NCBI RefSeq assembly: GCF_003263515.1
Contig: NZ_JYDE01000019.1
Span: 60,384-124,383, forward strand
Direction: 5' to 3'
DNA from: Rahnella inusitata
GTDB lineage: Bacteria > Pseudomonadota > Gammaproteobacteria > Enterobacterales > Enterobacteriaceae
DNA length: 64,000 nucleotides
Under the pieces are notes generated by a model. That model worked only from the letters and a program-made list of their open reading frames with translations. It was not told where the DNA came from and ran no database searches. A program made the translations under genes and the position numbers. Shown here one piece after another: positions 26,582 through 36,821 of the stretch (the first letter of the stretch is position 1; the number at the start of each line of letters is the position of its first letter).

Positions 26582-28087
26582 TCAGATAAGCTTCAGCGCA
26601 ATCCAGTACAGCAGGCCGGAAAGTACAATCGAGACCGGCAGGGTTAAAATCCATGCCATCGCGATGTTCTTCACGGTTTTAGACTGCACGCCGCCGCCGT
26701 CCACAATCATGGTGCCCGCAACCGCAGAGGACAGCACGTGCGTGGTGGAGACTGGCATACCGGTGTAACTTGCCACGCCGATAGACACCGCCGCCGTCAG
26801 CTGCGCAGACAGGCCCTGTGCGTAGGTCATGCCTTTCTTACCGATCTTCTCACCAATGGTGGTCGCAACGCGCTTCCAGCCAATCATGGTACCCAGCGCC
26901 AGCGCCAGTGCTACCGCGATGATGATCCAGATCGGAGCATATTCGACGGTCTGAAGAATGTCGGTTTTCAATTCGCCGAGGAAGCGTTTGTCCGCAGGCG
27001 AAGTTTCCGGCAGCTTCGCCACTTTATCGGCCGTATCAGACACACACATCAGCAGGCGACGCATATGGCTGCGTTCATCCGGTGCCAGGGCGCTGTAAGA
27101 CGGCAGATTGGTCAGCAGCGTTTGCGCGCGGCCGATAGCGTCGAGTGCGTGGCTGCTGTCGCAGTGGAACACTTTCGTAGCGTCGGTCGGTGCGATATTC
27201 ACGTCTGGCGCAGGCACCAGAGGCGTTTGCGCGACCACGTGCGGTACTGCATCAACATGCTGCTGATAGTACTGTCCGAGGTGCGTCACGGCGTCGCGGG
27301 TACGAGTGATATCGTAACCCGTGGCGCTCATGTTGAGCACAAAACCTGCCGGAGCCACACCAATCAGGACCAGCATGATCAGGCCGATACCTTTCTGACC
27401 ATCGTTTGCGCCGTGAGAGAAACTCACGCCAATAGCCGACAGGATCAGGCCGATACGGGTCCAAAAGGGTGGCTTCTTCTTGCCGTCTTTCTTTTCACGT
27501 TCAGCAGGCGTCAGGTGGATACGAGCATGTTTCTTATTGCCACTCCAGTAGCGACGCAGCAGGAAAATCATGGTTCCTGCGACAATCATCCCCACCAGAG
27601 GCGAGATAATCAGAGAGGCAAAAATACCGATCATTTTAGGAATGTTTAATGCATCGACCACGGAGGTGTGAGTCATCAATGCATTGGTCAACCCTACGCC
27701 AATGATGGCGCCGATCAGCGTGTGGGAGCTGGACGCCGGCAGACCAAAATACCAGGTGCCGAGGTTCCAGATGATCGCTGCCAGTAACATCGAGAACACC
27801 ATGGCAAGGCCATGCGTGGAACCAACGTTGAGCAGAAGATCGGTTGGAAGCAAATGAACGATGGCATAAGCCACACTCAAACCACCGAGTATGACGCCAA
27901 GGAAGTTAAATACCCCTGCCATCACGACCGCTAATTGCGAACGCATTGCCCGGGTATAGATGACGGTTGCTACTGCATTGGCCGTATCATGAAAACCGTT
28001 GATGGCTTCATAGAACAGAACAAACAGTAACGCGAGAATCAATAACGAACCGGTATGAAAATCCAACCCGGCAAATAGATGCAGCAT
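26582..28087 (-). CDS. pitA: Low-affinity inorganic phosphate transporter PitA
   Basis: A 501-residue inner-membrane proton symporter for metal-phosphate (E. coli PitA has 499 residues). The two inverted PiT signature repeats are visible: [13 protein letters not shown] near the N-terminus and [18 protein letters not shown] in the middle; a long hydrophilic loop of about 120 residues separates the halves. The gene neighbours uspB and yhiN as in E. coli. Confidence 0.95.
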   Translation of the reverse strand: MLHLFAGLDFHTGSLLILALLFVLFYEAINGFHDTANAVATVIYTRAMRSQLAVVMAGVFNFLGVILGGLSVAYAIVHLLPTDLLLNVGSTHGLAMVFSMLLAAIIWNLGTWYFGLPASSSHTLIGAIIGVGLTNALMTHTSVVDALNIPKMIGIFASLIISPLVGMIVAGTMIFLLRRYWSGNKKHARIHLTPAEREKKDGKKKPPFWTRIGLILSAIGVSFSHGANDGQKGIGLIMLVLIGVAPAGFVLNMSATGYDITRTRDAVTHLGQYYQQHVDAVPHVVAQTPLVPAPDVNIAPTDATKVFHCDSSHALDAIGRAQTLLTNLPSYSALAPDERSHMRRLLMCVSDTADKVAKLPETSPADKRFLGELKTDILQTVEYAPIWIIIAVALALALGTMIGWKRVATTIGEKIGKKGMTYAQGLSAQLTAAVSIGVASYTGMPVSTTHVLSSAVAGTMIVDGGGVQSKTVKNIAMAWILTLPVSIVLSGLLYWIALKLI

Positions 28088-28409
28088 AATTGTTACGCCA
28101 GTTAGTGGTCATGAACGCCGCGCATTATCTGCGAGAACAGGGTGTCTATAAAAGGAAAATATGACATTTTTTTGATTAAAAACGGGTCAAAAAAAGCCGA
28201 AGCGGAGATTAAATCAATAATAATCAGTGATTTATTTACCCTTTCTTAATTGAAACATTTGCTTACTTAGCGCCATAAAACCCTGCTGCGACTGGTGTAA
28301 CCCCTGTCAGTCACTTACAATCCGCGGCGCATGGCGGGCAAAATCGGCCCAGAAGCAGAGCGTATCCTATTTAAAACGTAGCTGAATTTTACGAAAAGAG
28401 AGGCCAAAA
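28088..28409. promoter_or_regulatory. pitA/yhiN divergent promoter region
   Basis: A 322-bp gap, AT-rich in its first half. It must contain both promoters. I see no gene, terminator or convincing operator in it. The yhiN ribosome-binding site GAGAGG lies at its right end. Confidence 0.45.
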
Positions 28410-29612
28410 GTGGAACAGGTTGATGTGGTAGTCATTGGTGCGGGTGCGGCAGGCATGTTCTGTGCAGCGCAGGCCGGACAGGGTGGCTGCCGGGTTCTGC
28501 TGCTGGATAATGGCAAGAAAACCGGACGCAAAATTTTGATGTCCGGGGGCGGACGCTGCAATTTTACTAATCTATATGCCGAACCTGCTGCCTATCTTTC
28601 GGAAAACCCGCATTTCTGTAAATCCGCACTGGCGCGTTACACCCAGTGGGATTTTATCGACATGGTCAACCGCTACGGCATCGCCTGGCATGAGAAAACG
28701 CTCGGCCAGTTATTCTGCGACGACTCCGCCCAACAGATAGTCGCTATGCTCGATAAAGAGTGCGAGCTGGGGAATGTGGATGTACGTCTGCGTAGCGAGA
28801 TTTCCGACGTTCAGAAAACTGAAGACGGCTTTATTATCAAAGTGAATGGCTCAACTGTAAGTACTCACTCACTTGTGGTGGCGAGCGGCGGGCTTTCCAT
28901 GCCGGGTCTGGGCGCAACGCCATTCGGTTATCGTCTGGCCGAGCAGTTTGGCCTGAAAGTTTTACCGACCCGCGCCGGTCTGGTGCCGTTTACCCTGCAT
29001 AAACCGCTGCTCGACCATTTGCAGACATTGTCCGGCGTGTCGGTGCCTTCGGTGCTGACCGCGCAGGATGGCACCGTTTTTCGCGAAAGCATTTTGTTTA
29101 CCCATCGCGGCATGTCCGGCCCGGCGGTTTTACAGCTATCCAGCTACTGGCAACCGGGTGAGTTTGTGAGCATTAACTTACTTCCAGACACTGACCTGGC
29201 GGCGTTTCTCAACGCTCAGCGACAGGAACATCCGAATCAAAGCCTGAAAAACACGCTGGCGATGCAACTGCCGAAGCGTCTGGTCGAATGCCTGCAAACC
29301 CTCGGTCAGCTACCGGACGTCACGCTGAAACAGCTGAACGTGCCGCAACAGGCCGAACTGGTTGAGCAACTGCAGAACTGGCAGGTGCAGCCGAACGGCA
29401 CCGAGGGTTACCGCACGGCGGAAGTGACTCTCGGTGGTGTCGATACCAAAGAGCTTTCCTCGAAAACGATGGCGGCGGCCAAAGTCCCCGGTCTGTATTT
29501 CATCGGCGAAGTGGTAGACGTCACCGGCTGGCTGGGGGGTTATAACTTCCAGTGGGCATGGAGTTCAGCGTGGGCGTGTGCGCAGGATTTGGTGTCTACG
29601 CGAAAATCATAA
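28410..29612 (+). CDS. yhiN: FAD-dependent oxidoreductase YhiN (HI0933/BaiN family)
   Basis: A 400-residue flavoprotein equal in length to E. coli YhiN and very similar throughout: GAGAAGMFCAAQAG near the N-terminus binds FAD, GRKILMSGGGRCNFTN is the family signature, and YFIGEVVDVTGWLGGYNFQW closes the FAD site. Physiological substrate unknown; family names that mention bile acid refer to distant clostridial members. The start is GTG, supported by GAGAGG upstream. Confidence 0.93.
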   Translation: MEQVDVVVIGAGAAGMFCAAQAGQGGCRVLLLDNGKKTGRKILMSGGGRCNFTNLYAEPAAYLSENPHFCKSALARYTQWDFIDMVNRYGIAWHEKTLGQLFCDDSAQQIVAMLDKECELGNVDVRLRSEISDVQKTEDGFIIKVNGSTVSTHSLVVASGGLSMPGLGATPFGYRLAEQFGLKVLPTRAGLVPFTLHKPLLDHLQTLSGVSVPSVLTAQDGTVFRESILFTHRGMSGPAVLQLSSYWQPGEFVSINLLPDTDLAAFLNAQRQEHPNQSLKNTLAMQLPKRLVECLQTLGQLPDVTLKQLNVPQQAELVEQLQNWQVQPNGTEGYRTAEVTLGGVDTKELSSKTMAAAKVPGLYFIGEVVDVTGWLGGYNFQWAWSSAWACAQDLVSTRKS

Positions 29613-29627
29613 ATATTCAATATTCTT

Positions 29628-29665
29628 AGCACATCACTCCATCAGCCCAGAGGCAGTGATGTGCT
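29628..29665. repeat. Perfect 11-bp inverted repeat after yhiN
   Basis: AGCACATCACT (29628-29638) and AGTGATGTGCT (29655-29665) flank a 16-base loop, 15 bp past the yhiN stop. There is no T run, so it is at best a weak terminator or an RNA stability element. The remaining 246 bp before the POT gene show nothing else I can name. Confidence 0.5.
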
Positions 29666-29911
29666 CCCGCATAACTTTTATCCATCTCAATGCCACGTAT
29701 TTTCCTCACCGTCATTTCCCCTATCAACCGTCAAAAAGTCTGTAAAAGTGGACAATGGTCGACTTTTCATCTTAAAGTCCTGCGGTTGGCACTAGAGATA
29801 ACCCCCAATTGTTATCAAATAATAATGGCTGAATGATGATGAGCGGCCCACCAGACAGCCGCCGCGCAGTTCAGTGTTCGCAAACACTCCGTCAGACTTT
29901 TTGGAGAATTT

Positions 29912-31465
29912 ATGCATTCCTCTGGTAGTAAAAATGAAGGCCGGACCTTCTTAGGCCATCCTTATCCGCTGCGCTCGCTGTTCTTCACAGAGATGTGGGA
30001 GCGCTTCTCGTTTTACGGGATCCGTCCTTTACTGATCCTGTTCATGGCGGCGACGGTCTACGAAGGCGGCATGGGGCTCGCGCGTGAAAACGCCTCGGCT
30101 ATCGTCGGTATCTTCGCGGGTTGTATGTACCTCGCCGCGCTGCCGGGTGGCTGGCTGGCGGATAACTGGCTCGGGCAGCAAAGAGCGGTCTGGTACGGTT
30201 CGATCCTTATTGCTCTCGGCCACTTGTCGATTGCGCTCTCTGCTTTTATGGGCGACAGCCTGTTCTTTATCGGCCTGATGTTTATCGTCCTCGGCTCTGG
30301 CCTGTTCAAAACCTGTATCTCAGTCATGGTGGGCACGCTGTATAAAAAAGGCGATGCGCGTCGTGACGGCGGTTTCTCGCTGTTTTATATGGGCATCAAC
30401 ATGGGGTCATTTATCGCGCCGCTGATCTCCGGCTGGCTGATAAAAACCCATGGCTGGCACTGGGGTTTTGGTATCGGTGGTATCGGGATGCTGATCGCAC
30501 TGGTGATTTTCCGCCTGTTTGCCGTGCCGTCGATGAAACGCTATGACAGCGAAGTCGGTTTAGATTCCACCTGGAATAACCCGGTGGCGAAGAAAAAGGG
30601 CGTTGGCGCATGGTTACTGGCGCTGGCGGTGGGTGTGGCGATCGTCGTTGCGCTGATTGCTCAGGGCGTGATTGTGATCAATCCGGTCGCGGTCGCCAGT
30701 GTGCTGGTCTACGTGATTGCCGCCTCGGTGGCCCTCTACTTTATTTACCTGTTTGTGTTTGCCGGCCTGAACCGCAAAGAACGCGCCCGGTTACTGGTTT
30801 GCTTTATTTTGCTGGTTTCTGCTGCCTTCTTCTGGTCCGCGTTCGAGCAAAAGCCGACCTCATTCAACCTGTTTGCCAATGACTACACCAACCGCATGAT
30901 CGGTGATTTTGAAATCCCGGCCGTATGGTTCCAGTCAATCAATGCGCTGTTTATCATCATTCTTGCGCCGGTATTTAGCTGGGCATGGCCGATGATGGCG
31001 CGCAACAATGTGCGTCCAAGCAGCATCACCAAGTTCATCATCGGTATTTTATGTGCGGCTGCGGGATTTGGCATCATGATGATGGCGGCACAAAATGTGC
31101 TGACCAACGGCGGCGCAGGCGTATCACCCATGTGGCTGGTAGGCAGTATTCTGATGCTGACCCTGGGCGAACTTTGCCTCAGTCCGATTGGTCTGGCGAC
31201 CATGACGCTGCTGGCACCGGAAAGAATGCGCGGGCAGATGATGGGGCTGTGGTTCTGCGCCAGTGCGCTGGGTAATCTGGCGGCGGGTCTGATTGGCGGT
31301 CACGTGAAAGCCGATCAACTGGATATGCTGCCGAATCTCTTCGCGCGCTGTTCCATTGCGTTGCTGATCTGCGCAGCGGTGCTGTTTGTGCTGATCATTC
31401 CGGTTCGACGTATGCTGCAAAATGCTCAGGCGAGTTCTGAGCAGAAACCTGCGACCTCTGCCTGA
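29912..31465 (+). CDS. POT-family proton-coupled oligopeptide transporter
   Basis: A 517-residue polytopic symporter for di- and tripeptides. The POT proton-coupling motif ExxERF is at residues 27-32 (EMWERF), followed by YG; FSLFYMGINMGSF is the second POT signature. The sequence is far from DtpA/DtpB (in E. coli dtpB lies between uspA and rsmJ, where none is present here) and looks closer to the DtpT-like branch, so I give no symbol. TTGGAG lies eight bases before the ATG. A strong terminator follows. Confidence 0.88.
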   Translation: MHSSGSKNEGRTFLGHPYPLRSLFFTEMWERFSFYGIRPLLILFMAATVYEGGMGLARENASAIVGIFAGCMYLAALPGGWLADNWLGQQRAVWYGSILIALGHLSIALSAFMGDSLFFIGLMFIVLGSGLFKTCISVMVGTLYKKGDARRDGGFSLFYMGINMGSFIAPLISGWLIKTHGWHWGFGIGGIGMLIALVIFRLFAVPSMKRYDSEVGLDSTWNNPVAKKKGVGAWLLALAVGVAIVVALIAQGVIVINPVAVASVLVYVIAASVALYFIYLFVFAGLNRKERARLLVCFILLVSAAFFWSAFEQKPTSFNLFANDYTNRMIGDFEIPAVWFQSINALFIIILAPVFSWAWPMMARNNVRPSSITKFIIGILCAAAGFGIMMMAAQNVLTNGGAGVSPMWLVGSILMLTLGELCLSPIGLATMTLLAPERMRGQMMGLWFCASALGNLAAGLIGGHVKADQLDMLPNLFARCSIALLICAAVLFVLIIPVRRMLQNAQASSEQKPATSA

Positions 31466-31502
31466 TTGGGCATAGCATTTTTGCATAGCGTGAAATGAAG
31501 GA

Positions 31503-31529
31503 GGCCGATCTGACGATCGGCCTTTTTTT
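31503..31529 (+). terminator. Rho-independent terminator of POT gene
   Basis: GGCCGATC (31503-31510), loop TGAC, GATCGGCC (31515-31522) and seven T. Confidence 0.93.
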
Positions 31530-31924
31530 ACGACGAAGCCCGCTACCATGAATTTCCAAAATAAAATGAGTTTCTATTTTTCGGTTTATTTAAAAAACTC
31601 AGGTTGTTGTTAATAACACTCAAAAGACTGTCATCCATGACATCGCGTTTATCTAATCTGTGACCTCACACTCTGCTCTGACGAAAGGCCAGGCGCTCGC
31701 TGGAAGGTTTTATCAGCGGGTTCCACGAGATTTCAGAGCCTGCCTGAGTGTTTACGGTTTCCTGATGTTGGTTTTTCGCGTCACATTCCGATTGTAAAAA
31801 TCAACGAAATCACTCAGTGTGCGGCCTGCAGTGCGCCATCCGGCGTGCGTCCCCCACTTTCGCAAGGTCGTCTGATGTACACCCGTCATTGTTCCGGTAC
31901 TACTTCGCTTGATAAATCAATGCA
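31530..31924. other. Non-coding stretch upstream of serine hydrolase gene
   Basis: About 395 bp without a credible gene. It is AT-rich at the left and should contain the promoter of the lipoprotein gene. I see no repeat, tRNA or clear operator. No good Shine-Dalgarno precedes the ATG at 31925. Confidence 0.4.
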
Positions 31925-33130
31925 ATGAAAAGAGTATCGGGAAGACTGGCCGGTTTAAGTACCCTGCTGCCTTTGCTGCTGACCTCATGCGGCACGCTGT
32001 CTGAGATGCAGGTGGAGGAAAGTCCCCAGGCGGTGAAGCAGCTTGCCTGCACGAAAAATATCGACGGGATGGTCGATGGCATCGTTTCCCAGTACATCAA
32101 AAAGGAAAAGGCCAGCGGACTGGCGATAGGCATCATCCGCAATGACGGTACTTCCCGGACGTGGGGCTACGGTTATACCGATGCGGTCAAGGCTCACAAA
32201 ATCGACGGAGAAACGTTGTTCGCGCTGGGTTCAATCAGTAAAGGCGTGACCGGTGAAGTCGTGGCGGGGCTGGTGGATAAAGGGCTGCTGAAATGGGACG
32301 ATAAACTGTCTGATTTGTTGCCGAAAAACACCCCGCTGAGTGACGATGCGAAGAACATTACCTTGTTGCAACTGGCGACCCACACCTCGGGTTTACCGCG
32401 CCAAAACATGAACAAAGACATGTTGCAGAGCTTCCTTAAGTATCTCTACACCGGTGATAACTTCTATAACGAACTGGACAGCGATGCGGTATTGAACGAT
32501 CTCTCCTCGTTTAAACGTCCGCAAACGCCGGAGCCTCAATATTCTAATCTGGGTTATGCGCTGCTCGGATACATACTGAAGTTAAAGACCGGCGAAGATA
32601 TCCAGCAGCTGTCTTATGACTTTATTTTCAGATCGCTGAAAATGGGCAGTACCAGTTTTCACGGCCCGACATTGAAAGCGTATCCGTATCGCGCAATAGG
32701 CCATGCGGGCGATCAGCCGAAATTTATCCGCCGTGGCAAAGTAGTACCCGACTGGTATTTCACGAATAATATGGTCGCTGCGGCGAACTTATACAGTAAC
32801 GTTGACGACTTGCTGAAATACCTCCGTGCGCATATTACAGATTCAGAACCAAGCGAGCTTAATTCGGCGATAAGAGTGTCTGAAAAGATTTATTTCGAGC
32901 GTAATATCGAAGCAGCCAATATCGCGTGGGTTACTGACCATAAAGATAATCAGGTGATCACTTATCAGGTTGGTTATATTGGCGGGTACTCAAGTTATAT
33001 TGGTTTCGATAAAAAGCATAAGAATGCGGTCGTTGTCTTACAGAACTCTTTCAACTGGAGCAATTATATCGGCCATGACCTGTTGCTGAAAATGGCAATG
33101 GCGGACGACTATCGGGGAACCTGCCCATAA
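31925..33130 (+). CDS. Beta-lactamase-fold serine hydrolase, lipoprotein
   Basis: A 401-residue class C beta-lactamase/AmpH-like protein. The N-terminus has a lipobox L19-T-S-C22, so it should be lipid-anchored in the envelope. The active-site SxxK is S103-I-S-K106 and the YxN motif is Y206-S-N208; LATHTSGLPR (150-159) is typical of the family. The third motif (KTG/HTG) is not evident; VGYIGGYSS near the C-terminus is in the right region. It may be a D,D-peptidase or esterase acting on cell-wall or ester substrates rather than a true beta-lactamase. No ampR lies beside it. Confidence 0.8.
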   Translation: MKRVSGRLAGLSTLLPLLLTSCGTLSEMQVEESPQAVKQLACTKNIDGMVDGIVSQYIKKEKASGLAIGIIRNDGTSRTWGYGYTDAVKAHKIDGETLFALGSISKGVTGEVVAGLVDKGLLKWDDKLSDLLPKNTPLSDDAKNITLLQLATHTSGLPRQNMNKDMLQSFLKYLYTGDNFYNELDSDAVLNDLSSFKRPQTPEPQYSNLGYALLGYILKLKTGEDIQQLSYDFIFRSLKMGSTSFHGPTLKAYPYRAIGHAGDQPKFIRRGKVVPDWYFTNNMVAAANLYSNVDDLLKYLRAHITDSEPSELNSAIRVSEKIYFERNIEAANIAWVTDHKDNQVITYQVGYIGGYSSYIGFDKKHKNAVVVLQNSFNWSNYIGHDLLLKMAMADDYRGTCP

Positions 33131-33187
33131 AGTCAGTCTGATGGCTGCGAAATATCCGAGCACGGTTTTCTGAAAAACTTACTCCAT

Positions 33188-33215
33188 AAAAAAGGGCTCA
33201 ACACGTGAGCCCTTT
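33188..33215 (-). terminator. Rho-independent terminator of autotransporter gene
   Basis: AAAGGGCTCA (33191-33200) and TGAGCCCTTT (33206-33215) pair around five bases; on the minus strand a run of T (complement of 33188-33193) follows. The right side gives only a short T run for the plus-strand gene. Confidence 0.85.
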
Positions 33216-33250
33216 AAATTGATATTTCAAGTATATCTAACGTCTTTACA

Positions 33251-36200
33251 TCAGAAGCTGACTTTCACCCCAAGCGTGGCGCTGGTGTCACGATAGCTTT
33301 CGCTGCCCATCTGCTGGCCGATATTGCCCCACAGATTGACCCGCTGGGTCAGTTGCCCGTCAACACCGGCGCGGACTTCGGCGATATTCTTGCTGCCGCG
33401 CTGTCCGATGCTGGCGCCGTTGAGTGTCGCTCCCGCGTTCTGGCTGTTGTTGATCCAGTTCGCTTCGAGATACGGCTGGAACACCGGCTGCTGTTTTTCG
33501 CTGTGCGTTTTCATCGAAGCGCGAACCCCGACGCGGGACTGTACATCGCCGTTGCCCTGCGTACTGACGCGGGTGCCGTTGTTCTCGGTCAGTGAATCCG
33601 CCTGGATGTTGCTCCAGATAACCTGCGCGTTAGGCTCAATGAAGTAGCTGTTTTTCTTGCTGTCTTCACCGAGTTTCCAGCTGTAACCGCCTTCCAGTGA
33701 TGCACTCACGCCCTGTGATTTATAGCTTTCCTGCGGCAAACCGTCGCCTTTCACGCTGTTGTTAAACCAGCTGTATTGCGCCCAACTGTCCACGTAGGCG
33801 CCGGTCTGTGCTTCGGCGTTCTGATACCAGGTGCCGTACACGCCGAGGCTGTAGCCGTTGACCTGACCTTTCGAGCGGTAGCCGGTCACGTTGGAGTCGG
33901 TGGTGCTCTGTGCATTACCGTATCCGGCCAGCGCGCCGATATGCAGGCTGTCGGTACCGTCGAATGACCATTTGCCCAGATCACCGCCGAGTTGCAACAC
34001 GTAGCGGTTGGTCTGCGTATCCAGCTGACCGCTGCTGTCTTTGCTGGTGTTGTGGCCGCCAACGTTACGCATCCACAGGCTGGTGGTTTTCTTCTCACCG
34101 GTGATCGCATCGGTATACAGCGTTTCGCCGCCACGGTCGTGCAGACGCAGGTTAAACATATTGCTCGCCGCCGACATGTTTGCCAGATAGCTGCCCGCTT
34201 CCGGACGGGTGATCATTTTCGTCGGCACAACAGGGCGTACCACAGGATCCACAGGTTTGGCCGGATTTACAGGATCCAAAGGAACTGTCGGATCCACAGG
34301 ATCAATGGGACTCACCGGATCGACGGGCGCCACGTCGCTTATGAGATACCAGTTTTTCGCCTGTTCGCCGAGGCCGCGCATCAGGTGATAATCATACGCA
34401 CCGGCCACGATACGGCCCTTCTGGATGAATTCGCCGTCGGAATTGCCGCCCACCGAAATCACTTCGATACCCTGTATGGTCTCTGCGCCGCTGCCACCGG
34501 CTTTGTTCATGACCACGTTGGTGTCACCGGCGGTGTTGCCGGTGACCTTAAGGGAATCATGCGCCGAGTTGTCGCCCGCCAGCACGCTGTTCATGACTAA
34601 GGTGCCGCCGCTGCTGGTGTAATCACCCTCGACGATGACGGTTTCGAAACTGTCATCAAAGTGGCTGAACATCACGGTGCTGTCGTTGAGGTTCAGCGCG
34701 CCGATGTTGGAATCACCGGTAACCGTCCACTGGCTGGCGTTGTTCAGGTTCAGCGTATGCAGGCCAGTGGATACGCCTTTCCATGCGGATGCATCGAGGG
34801 AAAGCGCGGTTTTGCTGTTCACATCGCGGTCGATGCTTACGTCTCCGCTCAGTATCGAACCGTTGGTGGCGTTAATGTTGATATAACCGACGGTGTCACC
34901 AGCGTCATTTGCCTGGCCGCCGACCAGCAGATTTTTGGCGCTCAGCGTTGAGCCATCTGCGGTCAGGTTGAACGAAGAGCCTGCGAGTACCGTCACTGCC
35001 GTGTTATCACTGGAAATCAGCGTGTTTTTTAAGGCGATTTGCTGCTCTCCGGTGCTCGCCAGTATGCCGGTGGCATTGCTGCCGTTCACCACGACGCGGG
35101 AATCTTCAAAGCTTGATGTTGTAAGACCTGTGCCATTACGGTTCCAGATCCCCGCTTCAGGCAGAGTGGTCAGTTCGCCGTTAGCGTTGTTCATTACAAT
35201 ATCGACGTTTTTGGCGTTCAGCTGAGAGTTAAAACGGGTCTCGACACCCCAACCGCCGACGTCGCTTTTGATGCTCACGTTATTGAGCGTGGCGGATTCA
35301 CCGTCGCTCACCACGCCATAAGACGCGGGTGTATTAAGGGTGATCTGGCTATTGGTCAGGTTCATTATGCCCGTACCATAACTCCAGACTGCCGGGCCGT
35401 GGTATCCACCGGTTTTATTGATAATCAGGTTATTACCATCAAACTGGCTATCAGATACCCACACCGCGTTGCCGTTAGTTGTGATGTTGATGGAGTCGGC
35501 TTTCAGCGTACTGCCCGTTGTCGCCACCAGAGCGGCTGCACCACCGACATCTAACTGCCCGGTATTGTTAATGGTGATGTCCAAATTACTGACGTCAACG
35601 CTGGCACCCCCCGCAGCCTGAACACCGTAGGCTCCGCCGCCCGATGTCGTAATCGTACCGCCGTCAACCACCACCTGTGCGTCTGTCCCCGACGCCAGAA
35701 TACCGCGTGCGCTGACGCCTGTAGTGGTGATCGCGACGTTATTCGCTGTCGTGGTACCGCTTTGGGCGAGGATCCCACTGGCACCGTAGCCAGCGGTGCT
35801 GATGGTCGCATTGCTGACATGGAGTGCGCCGTTGCCGGTCATCGCGCTCTGAATGCCATAACTGTTGGTGCCCTGCGTGTCGATGCTCAGGGTATCGATA
35901 TTCAGCTGGGTATCTGCGCCCTGCATGAATATACCGCGGGCATTATTCCCCGTTGTGGTGATGGCGATGTTATTACCCGTCATGCTTCCCGCCTGAGCTA
36001 ATATGCCCACGCCGGTGTCACCTGCAGTATTGATCGTGGCATTTTTGACATTGGCATCGGCGGCGGCACCGGTGTAACGAATGCCGTAGCCGCTAGCGCC
36101 GCTGGTGATTATCTCTAACCCATCGATATCCAGTGTCGAATCGGCCACCAAAATGCCGGTTGCGGTGCTGCTAATCTTCACGTCGGTGCCATTAAATACG

Positions 36201-36682
36201 CTGTTACCGAGCAGATTAATCCCATAAGTGCCCGCACCGACAGCCAGCATACGCAGGTTGTTGGCGTTGACGGTGGCGGCAGTGGCATAAAGCACGTGGG
36301 TATTCGTACCGAACGTGCCGAGTTGCACGTTATCCAGATTCAGCGTTGAGCCGCTCTGCACCAGTGCAGCATAAGCTGCGCTTCCGGTGGTGGACGCCTG
36401 ATTATTGGTAAAGGTCAGGTCAGCATTGTTTGCGGCCCAGAGAGCATATTGCGAGTTGGCCGTCGTGGCGACCTGATAATCATCGTAAGTGGCCGAGGCA
36501 TTGTTTACGGCCACCTGGCCGTTCGGTGCAGCTGTCGCCGTAAAGGACGTCAGCAGCACGGCGGTGGTAATCATGCCAACCTTAGTGCCGGAGCTGGATT
36601 TGGTTTTCCCGGTCGCCAGTTCAGAGGTGACCATAAAACAGCGCAGGGCGCTGTTCCAGATAACGCGATAGATTTTGTTCAT
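33251..36682 (-). CDS. Autotransporter (type Va) with ESPR signal and repeat passenger
   Basis: An 1143-residue autotransporter. It begins with an extended signal peptide region: ESPR-type MNKIYRVIWNSALRCFMVTS, then a hydrophobic core ending in ATAA at 49-52. The passenger (about 53-790) is rich in N, T, G and A and reads as a beta-helix; two adjacent 77-residue repeats begin GILAQ at 226 and 303. A DPV-rich linker (about 795-835) leads into a C-terminal 12-strand beta-barrel of about 275 residues ending in GVKVSF, the usual terminal aromatic residue. It should be displayed on or released from the outer membrane. No catalytic motif is seen; adhesion or aggregation is a guess. Confidence 0.9.
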   Translation of the reverse strand: MNKIYRVIWNSALRCFMVTSELATGKTKSSSGTKVGMITTAVLLTSFTATAAPNGQVAVNNASATYDDYQVATTANSQYALWAANNADLTFTNNQASTTGSAAYAALVQSGSTLNLDNVQLGTFGTNTHVLYATAATVNANNLRMLAVGAGTYGINLLGNSVFNGTDVKISSTATGILVADSTLDIDGLEIITSGASGYGIRYTGAAADANVKNATINTAGDTGVGILAQAGSMTGNNIAITTTGNNARGIFMQGADTQLNIDTLSIDTQGTNSYGIQSAMTGNGALHVSNATISTAGYGASGILAQSGTTTANNVAITTTGVSARGILASGTDAQVVVDGGTITTSGGGAYGVQAAGGASVDVSNLDITINNTGQLDVGGAAALVATTGSTLKADSINITTNGNAVWVSDSQFDGNNLIINKTGGYHGPAVWSYGTGIMNLTNSQITLNTPASYGVVSDGESATLNNVSIKSDVGGWGVETRFNSQLNAKNVDIVMNNANGELTTLPEAGIWNRNGTGLTTSSFEDSRVVVNGSNATGILASTGEQQIALKNTLISSDNTAVTVLAGSSFNLTADGSTLSAKNLLVGGQANDAGDTVGYININATNGSILSGDVSIDRDVNSKTALSLDASAWKGVSTGLHTLNLNNASQWTVTGDSNIGALNLNDSTVMFSHFDDSFETVIVEGDYTSSGGTLVMNSVLAGDNSAHDSLKVTGNTAGDTNVVMNKAGGSGAETIQGIEVISVGGNSDGEFIQKGRIVAGAYDYHLMRGLGEQAKNWYLISDVAPVDPVSPIDPVDPTVPLDPVNPAKPVDPVVRPVVPTKMITRPEAGSYLANMSAASNMFNLRLHDRGGETLYTDAITGEKKTTSLWMRNVGGHNTSKDSSGQLDTQTNRYVLQLGGDLGKWSFDGTDSLHIGALAGYGNAQSTTDSNVTGYRSKGQVNGYSLGVYGTWYQNAEAQTGAYVDSWAQYSWFNNSVKGDGLPQESYKSQGVSASLEGGYSWKLGEDSKKNSYFIEPNAQVIWSNIQADSLTENNGTRVSTQGNGDVQSRVGVRASMKTHSEKQQPVFQPYLEANWINNSQNAGATLNGASIGQRGSKNIAEVRAGVDGQLTQRVNLWGNIGQQMGSESYRDTSATLGVKVSF

Positions 36683-36821
36683 GAGTGGGGTGTCTCTTCA
36701 TCCGCTGAGTTTGTTGCCAGCGACTATATGCGATGAAGAAACCATCAACAGTCAGGCGCGTCCTTCATGGTTGTAGGACGCGTCCGAAGAGTGAAAAGTG
36801 CAGAAGTGAGAAGAGGATAAG

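Noticed and set aside
26738..27649. 303-codon open frame opposite pitA
   Set aside because: Shadow of pitA; R/Q/H-rich with no recognisable domain.
30029..30336. Short open frames opposite the POT transporter gene
   Set aside because: Antisense shadows in all cases; none has a start signal or domain.
34240..34330. Short direct DNA repeats as a possible CRISPR or iteron array
   Set aside because: The repeats are in frame and encode the DPV linker of the autotransporter.
33992..34600. 202-codon open frame opposite the autotransporter
   Set aside because: Antisense shadow of the repetitive DPV linker and barrel coding sequence.
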